Positions 46,450-55,212 of a stretch of 64,000 nucleotides of DNA are shown one piece after another; positions within the stretch are counted from its first letter, which is position 1, and every line of letters begins with the position of its first letter. The stretch lies in assembly GCF_001637325.1 (NCBI RefSeq), contig NZ_LRXL01000012.1:1-64000 (forward strand), in the 5' to 3' direction. Both the position numbers and the translations under genes were made by a program. Under the pieces are notes generated by a model, which did not search any database, was not told where the DNA came from, and saw nothing but the letters and a program-made list of their open reading frames with translations. Source of the DNA: Cochleicola gelatinilyticus. GTDB lineage: Bacteria > Bacteroidota > Bacteroidia > Flavobacteriales > Flavobacteriaceae.

Positions 46450-47892
46450 TTATTTTGGCAACCTTAGTAATTCGGCGTCTTTCAAATACATGGCAAAGGC
46501 TACTTTGGCAGCTATCTCTGCTTCTGCTTTCATTTGATCTTTCAGTTTTTCTTCGGAATAATAATTCTTTACAAAATGCGTGTCGAAATTTCCACTTCGG
46601 AAGGCTTCATGCGCAAAGACAAACTTTCCGAAGGGCAATGTCGTACTCACTCCTAAAACTTCATAATTTGCTATAGCTTCTTCCATTTTCTGAAGCGCTG
46701 CATTTCGCGAAGTACCCCAAACGATTAGTTTAGACAGCATTGGGTCATATTGTATAGGAACTTCCATTCCTTCTTCAAAACCGTCATCTACTCGTATGTG
46801 TTCTCCCTTGGGCGGTTGATATATCTCCAAGGTTCCTACACTCGGCATAAAGTTCGCCAAAGAATCTTCAGCGTATACCCGGAGTTCAAATGCATGTCCG
46901 TTGATAGTGAGGTCATCTTGTTTAAAAGAAAGTGTTTCTCCCTGTGCCACTTTAATTTGCTGCTCCACCAGATCGATACCAGTAATAAGTTCGGTTACGG
47001 GGTGCTCCACTTGGAGGCGTGTATTCATTTCTAGGAAATAGAAATTGAGTGACTCATCTAAAAGAAATTCAACCGTACCAGCCCCCACATAATCACAGGC
47101 TTTGGCTACTTTTACAGCAGCGGCTCCCATTTCACTTCGCAATTTGGGAGTTAACACCGCCGAAGGAGCTTCTTCCACCACTTTCTGATGTCTTCGTTGT
47201 ACACTGCAGTCACGCTCAAAAAGATGAACGGTATTACCAAAACTATCTGCAAGCACTTGAATTTCAATATGGCGTGGTGAGGCGACATATTTTTCTATAA
47301 AAACAGAACCATCGCCGAAAGCAGATTCGGCCTCACTTATGGCGCGTTTCATTTGTTCAGCGAGTTCTTTTTCCTCTTCGACAATACGCATTCCCTTTCC
47401 ACCACCCCCAGCAGAGGCTTTAATTAGAATTGGGAATCCGATATCTTTTGCGATCTCTTTTGCTTTTTCAACATCGGTAATCGCTTCATCAATACCTGGC
47501 ACCATAGGAATGTCATAGGCTTTAACGGCATCTTTAGCGGCTAACTTACTTCCCATCACACGAATGGCGTGTGGTCTAGGACCAATAAATACAAGTCCGT
47601 TAGTGACCACCTGCTCTGCAAATTCTGCATTCTCGCTTAAAAAACCATAGCCGGGATGAATCGCATCAACGCCTAGTTCTTTCGCGACTTTAATAATATG
47701 TTTTCCTCTTAAATAAGATTCTGACGAAGGTGGTGGACCAATACATACGGCTTCGTCTGCGAAACGTACATGTGGCGCATTCCTATCAGCTTCAGAATAG
47801 ACTGCAACTGTTTGTATGCCCATTTTTCGGGCTGTTTTCATAACTCGGAGTGCAATTTCTCCTCGGTTGGCAACTAATATTTTTTGTATCAT
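46450..47892 (-). CDS. accC: biotin carboxylase subunit of acyl-CoA carboxylase
   Basis: 480 residues: [20 protein letters not shown] at the start, ATP-grasp motif [44 protein letters not shown] (active site) and a biotin-carboxylase C domain. It charges biotin on the carrier protein with bicarbonate at the cost of ATP. The start codon overlaps the stop of the carrier gene (ATGA), so translation is coupled. Separate from the carrier, unlike fused PccA chains. Confidence 0.93.
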   Translation of the reverse strand: MIQKILVANRGEIALRVMKTARKMGIQTVAVYSEADRNAPHVRFADEAVCIGPPPSSESYLRGKHIIKVAKELGVDAIHPGYGFLSENAEFAEQVVTNGLVFIGPRPHAIRVMGSKLAAKDAVKAYDIPMVPGIDEAITDVEKAKEIAKDIGFPILIKASAGGGGKGMRIVEEEKELAEQMKRAISEAESAFGDGSVFIEKYVASPRHIEIQVLADSFGNTVHLFERDCSVQRRHQKVVEEAPSAVLTPKLRSEMGAAAVKVAKACDYVGAGTVEFLLDESLNFYFLEMNTRLQVEHPVTELITGIDLVEQQIKVAQGETLSFKQDDLTINGHAFELRVYAEDSLANFMPSVGTLEIYQPPKGEHIRVDDGFEEGMEVPIQYDPMLSKLIVWGTSRNAALQKMEEAIANYEVLGVSTTLPFGKFVFAHEAFRSGNFDTHFVKNYYSEEKLKDQMKAEAEIAAKVAFAMYLKDAELLRLPK

Positions 47893-48377
47893 TCTGCTTC
47901 CAATTCAATAAGTAAAATTCCTTTATCTACTGTCTGTCCTTGTTCTATTCGTACACTTCTTATTGTTCCCGATCTAGGAGCAGTGAGGGCATTTTCCATT
48001 TTCATAGCTTCAAGGACACAAAGATGATCTCCCGCTTCAACAACGTCTCCTTCAGAAACGCTTACTTCCAGAATAAGCCCTGGCATGGGTGCATGAATTT
48101 CGTTCTCTACAGACTCACTTCCGAGAAATAATCCCATTGCTGCGATACGCGCGTCAAGTTCATTTTCGATATGCACGTTGAAACGGTTTCCGTTAATTTT
48201 GATAGTATACGCTCGGTTTTGAAAGTCGCGATGAAGTACTTCAACATTTAAAGAGTGATCATTTATAATAAGGTGATTTGAATGGGAATTCGAAACAAGG
48301 TCAAGTGCTGCAGCATCTTTTTGAAATAATGAAAATTCGAACCCTTCATTTACGGTAGCTTTGTATTTAATTGACAT
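47889..48377 (-). CDS. biotin carboxyl carrier protein of acyl-CoA carboxylase
   Basis: About 162 residues from the ATG at 48377 (MSIKYKATV); a TTG at 48413 is possible but weaker. C-terminal biotinyl domain (about 95-162) with the biotin-accepting Lys in LEAMKMENAL and the partner motif HAPMPGLILEV. Its N-terminal part (about 1-90) is of the type found in propionyl-CoA carboxylase carriers and likely docks on the other subunits. First gene of the operon. Confidence 0.92.
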   Translation of the reverse strand: MSIKYKATVNEGFEFSLFQKDAAALDLVSNSHSNHLIINDHSLNVEVLHRDFQNRAYTIKINGNRFNVHIENELDARIAAMGLFLGSESVENEIHAPMPGLILEVSVSEGDVVEAGDHLCVLEAMKMENALTAPRSGTIRSVRIEQGQTVDKGILLIELEAE

Positions 48378-48553
48378 AAATTTGAATGTATCTGTTGCTG
48401 CTATATTTAACAAGCTATTTCAGCAACGTATTAACACCCTACTTACACGCATAGTTCTACTAAGAAATGTAAATAGTGATATTCAAAAATAAGAACTTTT
48501 ACAGAGATTCCTCACGATAGTGCTTATAATCCGACAACAAGAAAATGAAAGTA

Positions 48554-48570
48554 CTATATAAAATATAAAC
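48554..48570 (-). repeat. remnant of a second GIY-YIG gene start (inferred)
   Basis: The 18 bases ending at 48570 are identical to 48880-48897, which encode VYILYS at the start of the GIY-YIG gene. The copy lies behind the second terminator hairpin in the same order and orientation, so it looks like the first codons of another, lost copy. The following sequence (to about 48490) is no longer recognisable. Confidence 0.4.
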
Positions 48571-48635
48571 TAAAAAGACCATCTCGAAAGGAGATGGTCT
48601 TTTAGTCGGGGTAGCAAGATTCGAACTTGCGACCT
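48567..48635 (-). repeat. direct repeat: tRNA 3' end plus terminator, copy 2
   Basis: 69 bases identical to 48910-48978, covering a terminator hairpin (48573-48603, AAAAGACCATCTC / GAGATGGTCTTTT) and the tRNA T-arm and 3' acceptor strand. The copies are 343 bases apart and bracket the GIY-YIG gene. Confidence 0.9.
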
Positions 48636-48668
48636 TCCCGCCATAAAGCGGGACGCAATAACCGAACT
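48606..48668 (-). pseudogene. tRNA-Pro-derived fragment (pseudo-tRNA)
   Basis: Matches tRNA-Pro(TGG) from the D-arm (TTCGGTTATTGCG) through the T-arm and 3' acceptor strand (CTACCCCG). The 5' acceptor strand is missing; its place is taken by the end of the GIY-YIG gene. The anticodon region is altered (CCCGC-TTTATG-GCGGG, a six-base loop), so it cannot serve as a tRNA. Confidence 0.8.
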
Positions 48669-48909
48669 ATTCGGGATTAGCTTCTAGCCATCTCGAAATA
48701 CCTCGTTTTTTGATTCGGGATTCTAAAATTCTTGCGTCTGAACGATCTATGCAATCTATTGTTCTTATTAGAACCCAAGGGATACCGCGCTTAGTAGATT
48801 TTGACCTTCCTCCATTATGACGTAGAAGCCTATCCTCAATATTCGAGGTCTCCCCGCAATAATATTGTGAAATCGAACTACTATATAAAATATAAACCAA
48901 ATGTGACAT
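48667..48909 (-). CDS. GIY-YIG nuclease-like protein inserted next to tRNA-Pro
   Basis: 80 residues, one GIY-YIG domain of the UPF0213/YhbQ type: VYILYSS (GIY position), YYCGETS (YIG position), EDRLLRHNGG (Arg), TKRGIPWVLIRTI, and the metal-binding Glu in ARILESRIKKRGISRWL. The key positions are present. Its last codons (ANPE-stop) are built from sequence joined to a tRNA fragment. Directly upstream lie an intact tRNA-Pro(TGG) and its terminator; downstream a second 3' half of the same tRNA and terminator. This layout suggests a small selfish element that targets the tRNA gene and restores it. Nuclease activity is inferred from the family. Confidence 0.85.
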   Translation of the reverse strand: MSHLVYILYSSSISQYYCGETSNIEDRLLRHNGGRSKSTKRGIPWVLIRTIDCIDRSDARILESRIKKRGISRWLEANPE

Positions 48910-48978
48910 AAACTAAAAAGACCATCTCGAAAGGAGATGGTCTTTTAGTCGGGGTAGCAAGATTCGAACTTGCGACCT
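48910..48978 (-). repeat. direct repeat: tRNA 3' end plus terminator, copy 1
   Basis: 69 bases identical to 48567-48635. Holds the terminator hairpin of the intact tRNA-Pro (48916-48946) and its T-arm/acceptor 3' half. Confidence 0.9.
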
Positions 48979-49024
48979 CCTGCTCCCAAAGCAGGACGCA
49001 ATAACCGGGCTACGCTATACCCCG
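48949..49024 (-). tRNA. tRNA-Pro(TGG)
   Basis: Complete cloverleaf on the minus strand: acceptor CGGGGTA/TACCCCG, anticodon stem CCTGC/GCAGG with loop TTTGGGA (anticodon TGG), T-arm with AGTTCGAATCT. No encoded CCA. Its 3' half is duplicated at 48567-48635. Confidence 0.95.
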
Positions 49025-49126
49025 AAATTGGACTGCAAAAATAAGAAAATTCTATTGTCCTGCAAGAAACATTCATCTTTTTATAGCAGCCTATTATTAA
49101 AGCCTTGATAGGTATTGCTATAGCTA

Positions 49127-52100
49127 TTATTTTTTCTTGTTTTTTGTAGCTTTTTTTGGTTTAGTTGCTGGCTTTTTTTTCGTAATTGTGGTTGTAACTC
49201 GTTTCGATTTACTGGTCTTTTCAACAGATTCATCTTTTAATTGTTTTCTCACTTTGCTCAATGTATTTCTAAGAATATTAATTTGCTTTTCTAGATCTTT
49301 TACTGTTGGAGAATTGGTTAATTTAGCATTTTCGGAAAGGGGTTCATGGAGCGCATAATTTAAGGAACAATTTAAAAATTGAAGGTGCTCCATCTCTGCT
49401 TTCTTTTTAGCTTCAGATCCAACTTTTTTCCAAATCTTATTAAAATTTAATACAATATCTTTCCAACGGTCTTCCATTTTTGCTTCATTATTTTCTCCTG
49501 GGTCTAGATCATCTTCAATAATTAATAAAAGACAGAGATCGATATTTAAGAAAGCTACCATGTCCCAATAGTTTAAGTTATCGTACTCCGATCGCTCTGG
49601 TAATTTTTTCAATTCTTCTTTCAGTTTATCTTGTGCTTCTTCCACTAACTCAATATGACGCATCACCCCCTTTACCTCTTTTTTATTTATAGATTCGGAA
49701 GAATTAAATACCAGCAAACAAGCCAACTCGATTGCATTGACCAAAGAATAGACTTTATTTTTGTTATTCGGACTTTCATAAGCCATCTCGTATGTCTCCA
49801 TGGCAGTTCTATAGGCCTCCAATCGTTCATTTTTTGAAGGCGACAATAAGGCCAATCGCTTGTAAGAACTACCTAATAAGTTAAGTCTTTCGGCGGTTTT
49901 TCCAGCAATTAATAATACTTTTAGATCCCCTATAACCCTTTCTATTGCATTATGTGCTTCTTTTTTATCCTTAAGTGTTGGATTTGATTTTTCAAAATAA
50001 TTTTGAATGTAATATTTAGAACGTGTGTTGCAAAAACGTTCCATACAATTGAAAGAAAATCCTGCATCTTCCATATTAAGTAACTCTTCATATTTTTCGA
50101 TCGCTTCTTTATACATTGCAAGTTCCTGATAAATTTTAGCGATTCGTTCACTAATGTGTGGAGTCATAAAAACATCACGGTCTACCGCATCGATGATCGT
50201 TTGTAATTCCGACAGATAATCATTTTCGGTATCGGTAGCCATCTCTAATTGGTTGAGTAAATTATCTAAATGAATTTCAGCCTCTTGCGGAACAATATAA
50301 TTAGGTGACCATACACGTTTGCCAGAAGTAGCCCCTTTTAATTTAAAAAATGGATCACCATAACATTGGTACGCGCCCCAAGTATTGTTTTCCGGGTATT
50401 TTTCATAAAGAGTATGTCGTGCTTTTTTTACTGAATTCCCGAAAGTATCGCCACTAAACATGGCATCATAAAAAACGGATGAAAAGTCTAAGGCTGCTTC
50501 GTCGTTTACAGCCCAACCTGCTGCAATCACTGCTCTTACTCCAATCTTAATAAGTTGTGTTCCGATATTGGCTGCTAGCTTGTAACGATCTAGATAGAAT
50601 TTTTCGTCCTCTGCATTAGTAGCTCCTAGATGACAGCAATTAACAAAAACCAATTCGGGTACCACTGGCATCTGCTCTATCTCAAAGACAGATAAAAAGC
50701 TCTCTTTACCTATAACCATTCCTGACTTGTTAGGATACTTCGGATTATAAATACCGTGACCTGCCATGTGTATAATTGTATAATCTTGACAGAAAAAACT
50801 TTTTATAATACTCGCCGCACTTTTTCCTATAAGTGAATTAACAGGATAACCAACATTCTCCATGACCTCTTTTACTAAAGTTCCTTCTCTTTTGGCTCCA
50901 GGTAGCTGAGAAATATAACCCTCTAAGATTGGATCTGCTATGACAAGCGCACCTCTTTCTGCTACCCGTTTTATATTAACGCGATACTCTTTGGTTGAAA
51001 GTTGACGAATCATACCAGCGTTTATACATAAAGGCTTTGCATTAGTTGTACTATCCTGCAACAATTCCCATGGATAGGATGCTGTTTTGGTATCTAAGAT
51101 CCATGAAATGTTGCCTTTTCGTTTAAGTTTTTCTTTTAATGCATTGGGAATTAACAACTCAAATAAAGTTTTGGCTGTACACGGGTTCCATTGATTATTT
51201 GTGGACACTTCAGAAATAAAAAGATCTATCAAGGTAGTGCTACTAAACAATTGATTTTCCTCTTCTCTAGAATCGTTCGTAGATGCTCCAAAGATTAGGC
51301 TAGCAGGTTCGTTGGTTTCTTTGTTTTCGGGTTTGTGCTTCACATTAATTCTATTCCACCAGTCTTCAGAAGTATCTAACGGAGTTCTTTTACGAATTCC
51401 CAATAAGTTCTTAATACGTTTATTCCCAATAATGACATTTAATGTTGCATTTTCATTTTGTACAATCTTATTAAGCACATACATACAATTTAGAGCTCGG
51501 TTTGCGTAAAGCTCAACAAATTCAAGATTTTGAACGGTTCGATACCCTTCATTAAACAGCATTTTTATTTTCTCGTTCGCTGCATTCACCCCTTCTATAA
51601 CTGCTTTAATAGATCCTTCTACTGAAAGACCTCCATATCCAGAACCAATTATGAGCGACGATACCCCTATCGTTTTTTTAGATGGTTGTGAATTACGTAT
51701 ACTTAATAAATAATTAAGTACACCCTGCTCAACCGTTTTAGCTAGTTGATGTGAAGTTAATTGATCGGGTTCTCCCAACCCTACGATAATTGCTCCTGCA
51801 AAATCGGTTCCTTGCATTTGATTAAAAAAAGCATTACTACCTATTTCTCCAGGATACAAGCCTAGTCTATGTTTAGAGACAAGGCTTCCTTGAAGATAAT
51901 TGTTAATCGCTTGTTCTGCATGCAATACCCCATCATTCATAAAATGTCCTGCAAGTATGGGGTGGGCTGCATAACGCAAATCACCATTACTCACAGTAAT
52001 GGTTAATGGAATTTGACTTCCTACAGGGTTTTCTTTATTACTTAATCCAAGTACGGTTCTTTCGAGTCCACTTTCAGAAAGATCGAAATCGATATCTGGT

Positions 52101-54712
52101 TCTGCTCTAAATACTTGTTCTTCTCCTCGTAATAGCGGTTTATTATTGGAAAGTAATTTTGTTGTTCCTGTTAAAAGAATCTCTTCAATTGCATCGAAAA
52201 GTTCGGGGTCATTAGCTAAAGCACCATGCGTGACGCGACTATAATAAACCGATTCTTTCGCCATTTCTTTAGGTATGCCTAACTCCCAAGTTACACTTTG
52301 ATCTCCCTCCCCAGTGTATAGAAACTGAAGCTTCTTTTTTGTTTTTCTTTTATCCTTTCCAGTTGGAAAGTCTTCTGTATAATATCCAGTTGGTGTCATT
52401 TTATCTTTCCCTGCGATATAAACCATTTTTGAATAATCGATATGTACTCTTTTCTTCAAAATATTATCTCGATATATTCTAAATTCATTAAGGAGTGCCT
52501 TTGAAGGAAGTGGCCAATCTGAAGTACCGTGATAAGTCCTCATTTTTTGCCAAGTGTTTATATCCGCAAAATCATTTTCAGAATCGGTCGTAAGTGGTAA
52601 TAAGCTCAAAATTCCTGGAAATTTGCTAAACATCTTCAACAAACCTTTTTTAGTATGAAACAAATCGAGCTTGCTTAATTTATTTATAATCGCATCTTCC
52701 CCGAATAATACTGCTGGAATTCTATGTGAGCCTCCTAATGGTGATCCTAAAAAGACCATTCTAAAATCTTTCGAATTATTTAATTCCCTCCAAGTATCCG
52801 GGTGATTAATCAAAAAATCTCTTACCAATACACCACCCATAGAATGTCCGATAATTTTTATAGGCTGTTTAAATGTGAGTAGTTCCTTTACCTTTAAATT
52901 AAATTTTGCAGCACTTACTGGTAATGGTTCGCGCCAATCAAACGGATAAATCACCACGTCGTATTTAGTTGACAACCATTTATACATTTTATAATAAGAA
53001 GTTTTTACTACAGATTCTGCACTAATTCTATTTACATTACTATACCCTAATTTTGTTAAACCACCTGTTAGAATGCGTCCGTAATGCAACCAGATTTCTT
53101 TCTTTTTTTCATTTAAATTAGACCCCATAATTCCTGGAAGCAGTATTACGATGGGTTTATTTCCAGAAGGAATCGTATCGTCTGGATACAATTCTCCGTG
53201 CTCGATACCACGATCACTCCCCGGAATTTCATATTGAGCAATCATTTTGAAACCAGGAACTGGTTCACCCGAAGCTGTTAATAACACTAATTCTATGGCT
53301 TCACGAGTCGTTTCGTTTTCAAAATAATTTACGTGATTCACCTCTGCACTTTGGTCGAAAAAGTATTGGATTTTTCCATTGCGTAGGGCTCCTAAATACA
53401 TTGAGTCGGTATTTACTACCAAATCGTTTCTTTGGGAAAAGAATAATTTTCCTAATATTACGAGTAGTCCGTGGCAAGAAAAATTAACTCTACCATTACC
53501 TGATATAACTAGTAATGGAGCGCCTTGTATTGCAACAGTAGGTGTTGGATCGTTTAAAATTTTAATGAAAGGAGAATCGGGTCTCATGGCTTCAATCCCT
53601 GGTAATACCTTCGTATTATCTTTACTCTCGATAGCTGCCGAAAGTAGTTCTTTTAGAACATCTCCAAAAACACCTGGAATTAAATTAAAAAAAACATTAA
53701 GAACTTGATCCAGCCTTTTTGAAGCTAACTTAGTACCCGCTGCAGGAGAAGCCACCCTAATGAACTTTGTAACTTTGATTTTCTTTTCTTTAAAAATCTT
53801 ATTCAGTTGTTCAATCGCCACAATATCATCTTCTCTTCCCTCTTTTTCCAATAACTCAATATGGTTTTCTGTAAATCCAGTCGGGGTTTCTTCATTGTTA
53901 CAATATTTGTTCAGGATGTCTCCTATAATCCCCCCACGCGAATGGCTGAGAATATGAAGTTCACTATTATTAGGTAACAATTCTGCTAACTTTACCGTGT
54001 TTTGCAAAGGACTTTCGGTAAGTGTTCTATGTTGAAAAGCAATTACATTCGTTTTATAAATATCGTGTAAAGTACTCCAAGTTCGTGAATTCATCAAGGA
54101 TTCGAACGCTCCTTTGGTATCCGAATTAGTTCCATGAATGAAAAGAAAATAAGGTGAATTAGACGTTTTTTCGTTAAATACTTCAAAATTAAAATGAGAG
54201 TCAATTTTTAATAAACCAGCTCCAAATTCAAGGAATTTTGTTTTTTCCAATTCATTTGCTACCGCACTATTTTCTAGAATTCCGTTTAATAAATGTTTGT
54301 CCTCTAGTTTTCTTGCAACGGTAACAATTCCCCTATCCAGAGCTTTTTTTGCAAATAACTTTAAAACCTTAACTACGAACTTTCCTATTATTCCTCGCTC
54401 TGTAATAGGGGCATCAATAGTTCCAGGTAGTACAAATTCTTCAGGGGTATTACTACGAGTTGCTTTAGGTTTTAAAGCAGGGTCGAGTTCAGGGTAAATT
54501 TCGTGCAAGGTTGATGCATCACACATCCAGACAGTTCCGTCTTCCAGTACAAGTTCAATTATTTTGTTCTCAAGAGACACTTTATGTTGGTTGGAGCTAT
54601 CCCGATTGCTTGATTCAAGATTATAAACTAGGACTTCCTCATTCTCATCTCCTATTTTTTCTTCAACAAGTACTTTTTTGCCATATACAACAAGCGTATT
54701 AATTGGTTTCAT
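49127..54712 (-). CDS. giant protein with two lipase-like domains, CHAT protease and helical repeats
   Basis: 1861 residues, no signal peptide. First alpha/beta-hydrolase domain (about 180-330): oxyanion FIHGTNSDTKG and elbow SHSRGG (Ser about 257). Second, LCAT/lipase-like (about 515-780): LLPGIMGSNL and elbow GHSMGG (about 622). A region with YGGLSVEGS (about 1035) follows. CHAT caspase-like protease (about 1190-1465): catalytic His in IHMAGHGIY (about 1315) and Cys in VFVNCCHLG (about 1357). Then helical, TPR-like repeats (about 1480-1790) and a lysine-rich tail. This mix recalls effectors of cell death or immunity in bacteria. Substrate and trigger unknown. Next to a tRNA locus carrying a mobile element; monocistronic. 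Confidence 0.8.
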   Translation of the reverse strand: MKPINTLVVYGKKVLVEEKIGDENEEVLVYNLESSNRDSSNQHKVSLENKIIELVLEDGTVWMCDASTLHEIYPELDPALKPKATRSNTPEEFVLPGTIDAPITERGIIGKFVVKVLKLFAKKALDRGIVTVARKLEDKHLLNGILENSAVANELEKTKFLEFGAGLLKIDSHFNFEVFNEKTSNSPYFLFIHGTNSDTKGAFESLMNSRTWSTLHDIYKTNVIAFQHRTLTESPLQNTVKLAELLPNNSELHILSHSRGGIIGDILNKYCNNEETPTGFTENHIELLEKEGREDDIVAIEQLNKIFKEKKIKVTKFIRVASPAAGTKLASKRLDQVLNVFFNLIPGVFGDVLKELLSAAIESKDNTKVLPGIEAMRPDSPFIKILNDPTPTVAIQGAPLLVISGNGRVNFSCHGLLVILGKLFFSQRNDLVVNTDSMYLGALRNGKIQYFFDQSAEVNHVNYFENETTREAIELVLLTASGEPVPGFKMIAQYEIPGSDRGIEHGELYPDDTIPSGNKPIVILLPGIMGSNLNEKKKEIWLHYGRILTGGLTKLGYSNVNRISAESVVKTSYYKMYKWLSTKYDVVIYPFDWREPLPVSAAKFNLKVKELLTFKQPIKIIGHSMGGVLVRDFLINHPDTWRELNNSKDFRMVFLGSPLGGSHRIPAVLFGEDAIINKLSKLDLFHTKKGLLKMFSKFPGILSLLPLTTDSENDFADINTWQKMRTYHGTSDWPLPSKALLNEFRIYRDNILKKRVHIDYSKMVYIAGKDKMTPTGYYTEDFPTGKDKRKTKKKLQFLYTGEGDQSVTWELGIPKEMAKESVYYSRVTHGALANDPELFDAIEEILLTGTTKLLSNNKPLLRGEEQVFRAEPDIDFDLSESGLERTVLGLSNKENPVGSQIPLTITVSNGDLRYAAHPILAGHFMNDGVLHAEQAINNYLQGSLVSKHRLGLYPGEIGSNAFFNQMQGTDFAGAIIVGLGEPDQLTSHQLAKTVEQGVLNYLLSIRNSQPSKKTIGVSSLIIGSGYGGLSVEGSIKAVIEGVNAANEKIKMLFNEGYRTVQNLEFVELYANRALNCMYVLNKIVQNENATLNVIIGNKRIKNLLGIRKRTPLDTSEDWWNRINVKHKPENKETNEPASLIFGASTNDSREEENQLFSSTTLIDLFISEVSTNNQWNPCTAKTLFELLIPNALKEKLKRKGNISWILDTKTASYPWELLQDSTTNAKPLCINAGMIRQLSTKEYRVNIKRVAERGALVIADPILEGYISQLPGAKREGTLVKEVMENVGYPVNSLIGKSAASIIKSFFCQDYTIIHMAGHGIYNPKYPNKSGMVIGKESFLSVFEIEQMPVVPELVFVNCCHLGATNAEDEKFYLDRYKLAANIGTQLIKIGVRAVIAAGWAVNDEAALDFSSVFYDAMFSGDTFGNSVKKARHTLYEKYPENNTWGAYQCYGDPFFKLKGATSGKRVWSPNYIVPQEAEIHLDNLLNQLEMATDTENDYLSELQTIIDAVDRDVFMTPHISERIAKIYQELAMYKEAIEKYEELLNMEDAGFSFNCMERFCNTRSKYYIQNYFEKSNPTLKDKKEAHNAIERVIGDLKVLLIAGKTAERLNLLGSSYKRLALLSPSKNERLEAYRTAMETYEMAYESPNNKNKVYSLVNAIELACLLVFNSSESINKKEVKGVMRHIELVEEAQDKLKEELKKLPERSEYDNLNYWDMVAFLNIDLCLLLIIEDDLDPGENNEAKMEDRWKDIVLNFNKIWKKVGSEAKKKAEMEHLQFLNCSLNYALHEPLSENAKLTNSPTVKDLEKQINILRNTLSKVRKQLKDESVEKTSKSKRVTTTITKKKPATKPKKATKNKKK

Positions 54713-55092
54713 ATAATTTCATTATTTGGTTGGTATCAATTAAAATTTGTCGCAGGTTGTCTTTCAAATCTTTTATGTCAATTTTAACAGTAACATTAGA
54801 TTCAAACGCAATTAAATCTTTTATGCATTATAGCAACAAACTCACTATAAGAATAAAAAGACAAAAAAAGGGGCTTAACTATAAGGAGATGAAAAAGATA
54901 CGACAATTTATTAAAAGGTAACTAACCAAAAAAAAATATTGCCGTTTCAAAGTTTTTCTAATGAGTGGATAATCATAAATGCACTGAAAAGCAGCACAAC
55001 ATACTGTTTATAAGGTTTTTAAAAAATAATTAATGTTTAAGCAAACCATCCCTAACAATTTATCGTACATAATTATAAGTCAGAGACCCACG
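54713..55092. other. intergenic region upstream of the giant CHAT gene
   Basis: About 380 AT-rich bases. It should contain the promoter of the CHAT gene (minus strand) and of the candidate RNA (plus strand), but no convincing consensus was seen. An open frame at 54703-54921 is not protein-like. Confidence 0.45.
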
Positions 55093-55169
55093 GCGGTAGT
55101 AAGTTAGTGGATAGACTTCAACTAATTACCCCGCAAAGCCTCACTTACAATTTGTTTGTGGGGCTTTTT
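55093..55169 (+). ncRNA. candidate structured small RNA with terminator
   Basis: Stem-loop 55093-55134: GCGG/CCGC at the base, then GTAA-(bulged G)-TTAGT paired with ACTAATTAC around a 12-base loop. One base on, a terminator hairpin AAGCCTCAC (55136-55144) / GTGGGGCTT (55158-55166) with T-tail. Together they look like the 3' part of a small noncoding transcript, as no gene ends just upstream on this strand. The 5' end is unclear and may reach back toward 55020. No known family assigned. Confidence 0.5.
55136..55169 (+). terminator. rho-independent terminator
   Basis: Stem of nine pairs (one T-G) AAGCCTCAC / GTGGGGCTT with a 13-base loop, followed by TTTTT. Ends 43 bases before the sugar dehydrogenase gene. 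Confidence 0.85.
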
Positions 55170-55212
55170 ATTATCTTTCCATTTTCAGTACCTTTCAGAA
55201 TAAATAAATATT

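Noticed and set aside
48606-48668. Second functional tRNA gene
   Set aside because: The 5' acceptor strand is missing and the anticodon loop has six bases; it is a fragment of tRNA-Pro.
54703-54921. 72-codon ORF on the plus strand upstream of the CHAT gene
   Set aside because: Overlaps the start of the CHAT gene in antisense, no ribosome-binding site, lysine-rich translation of AT-rich DNA.
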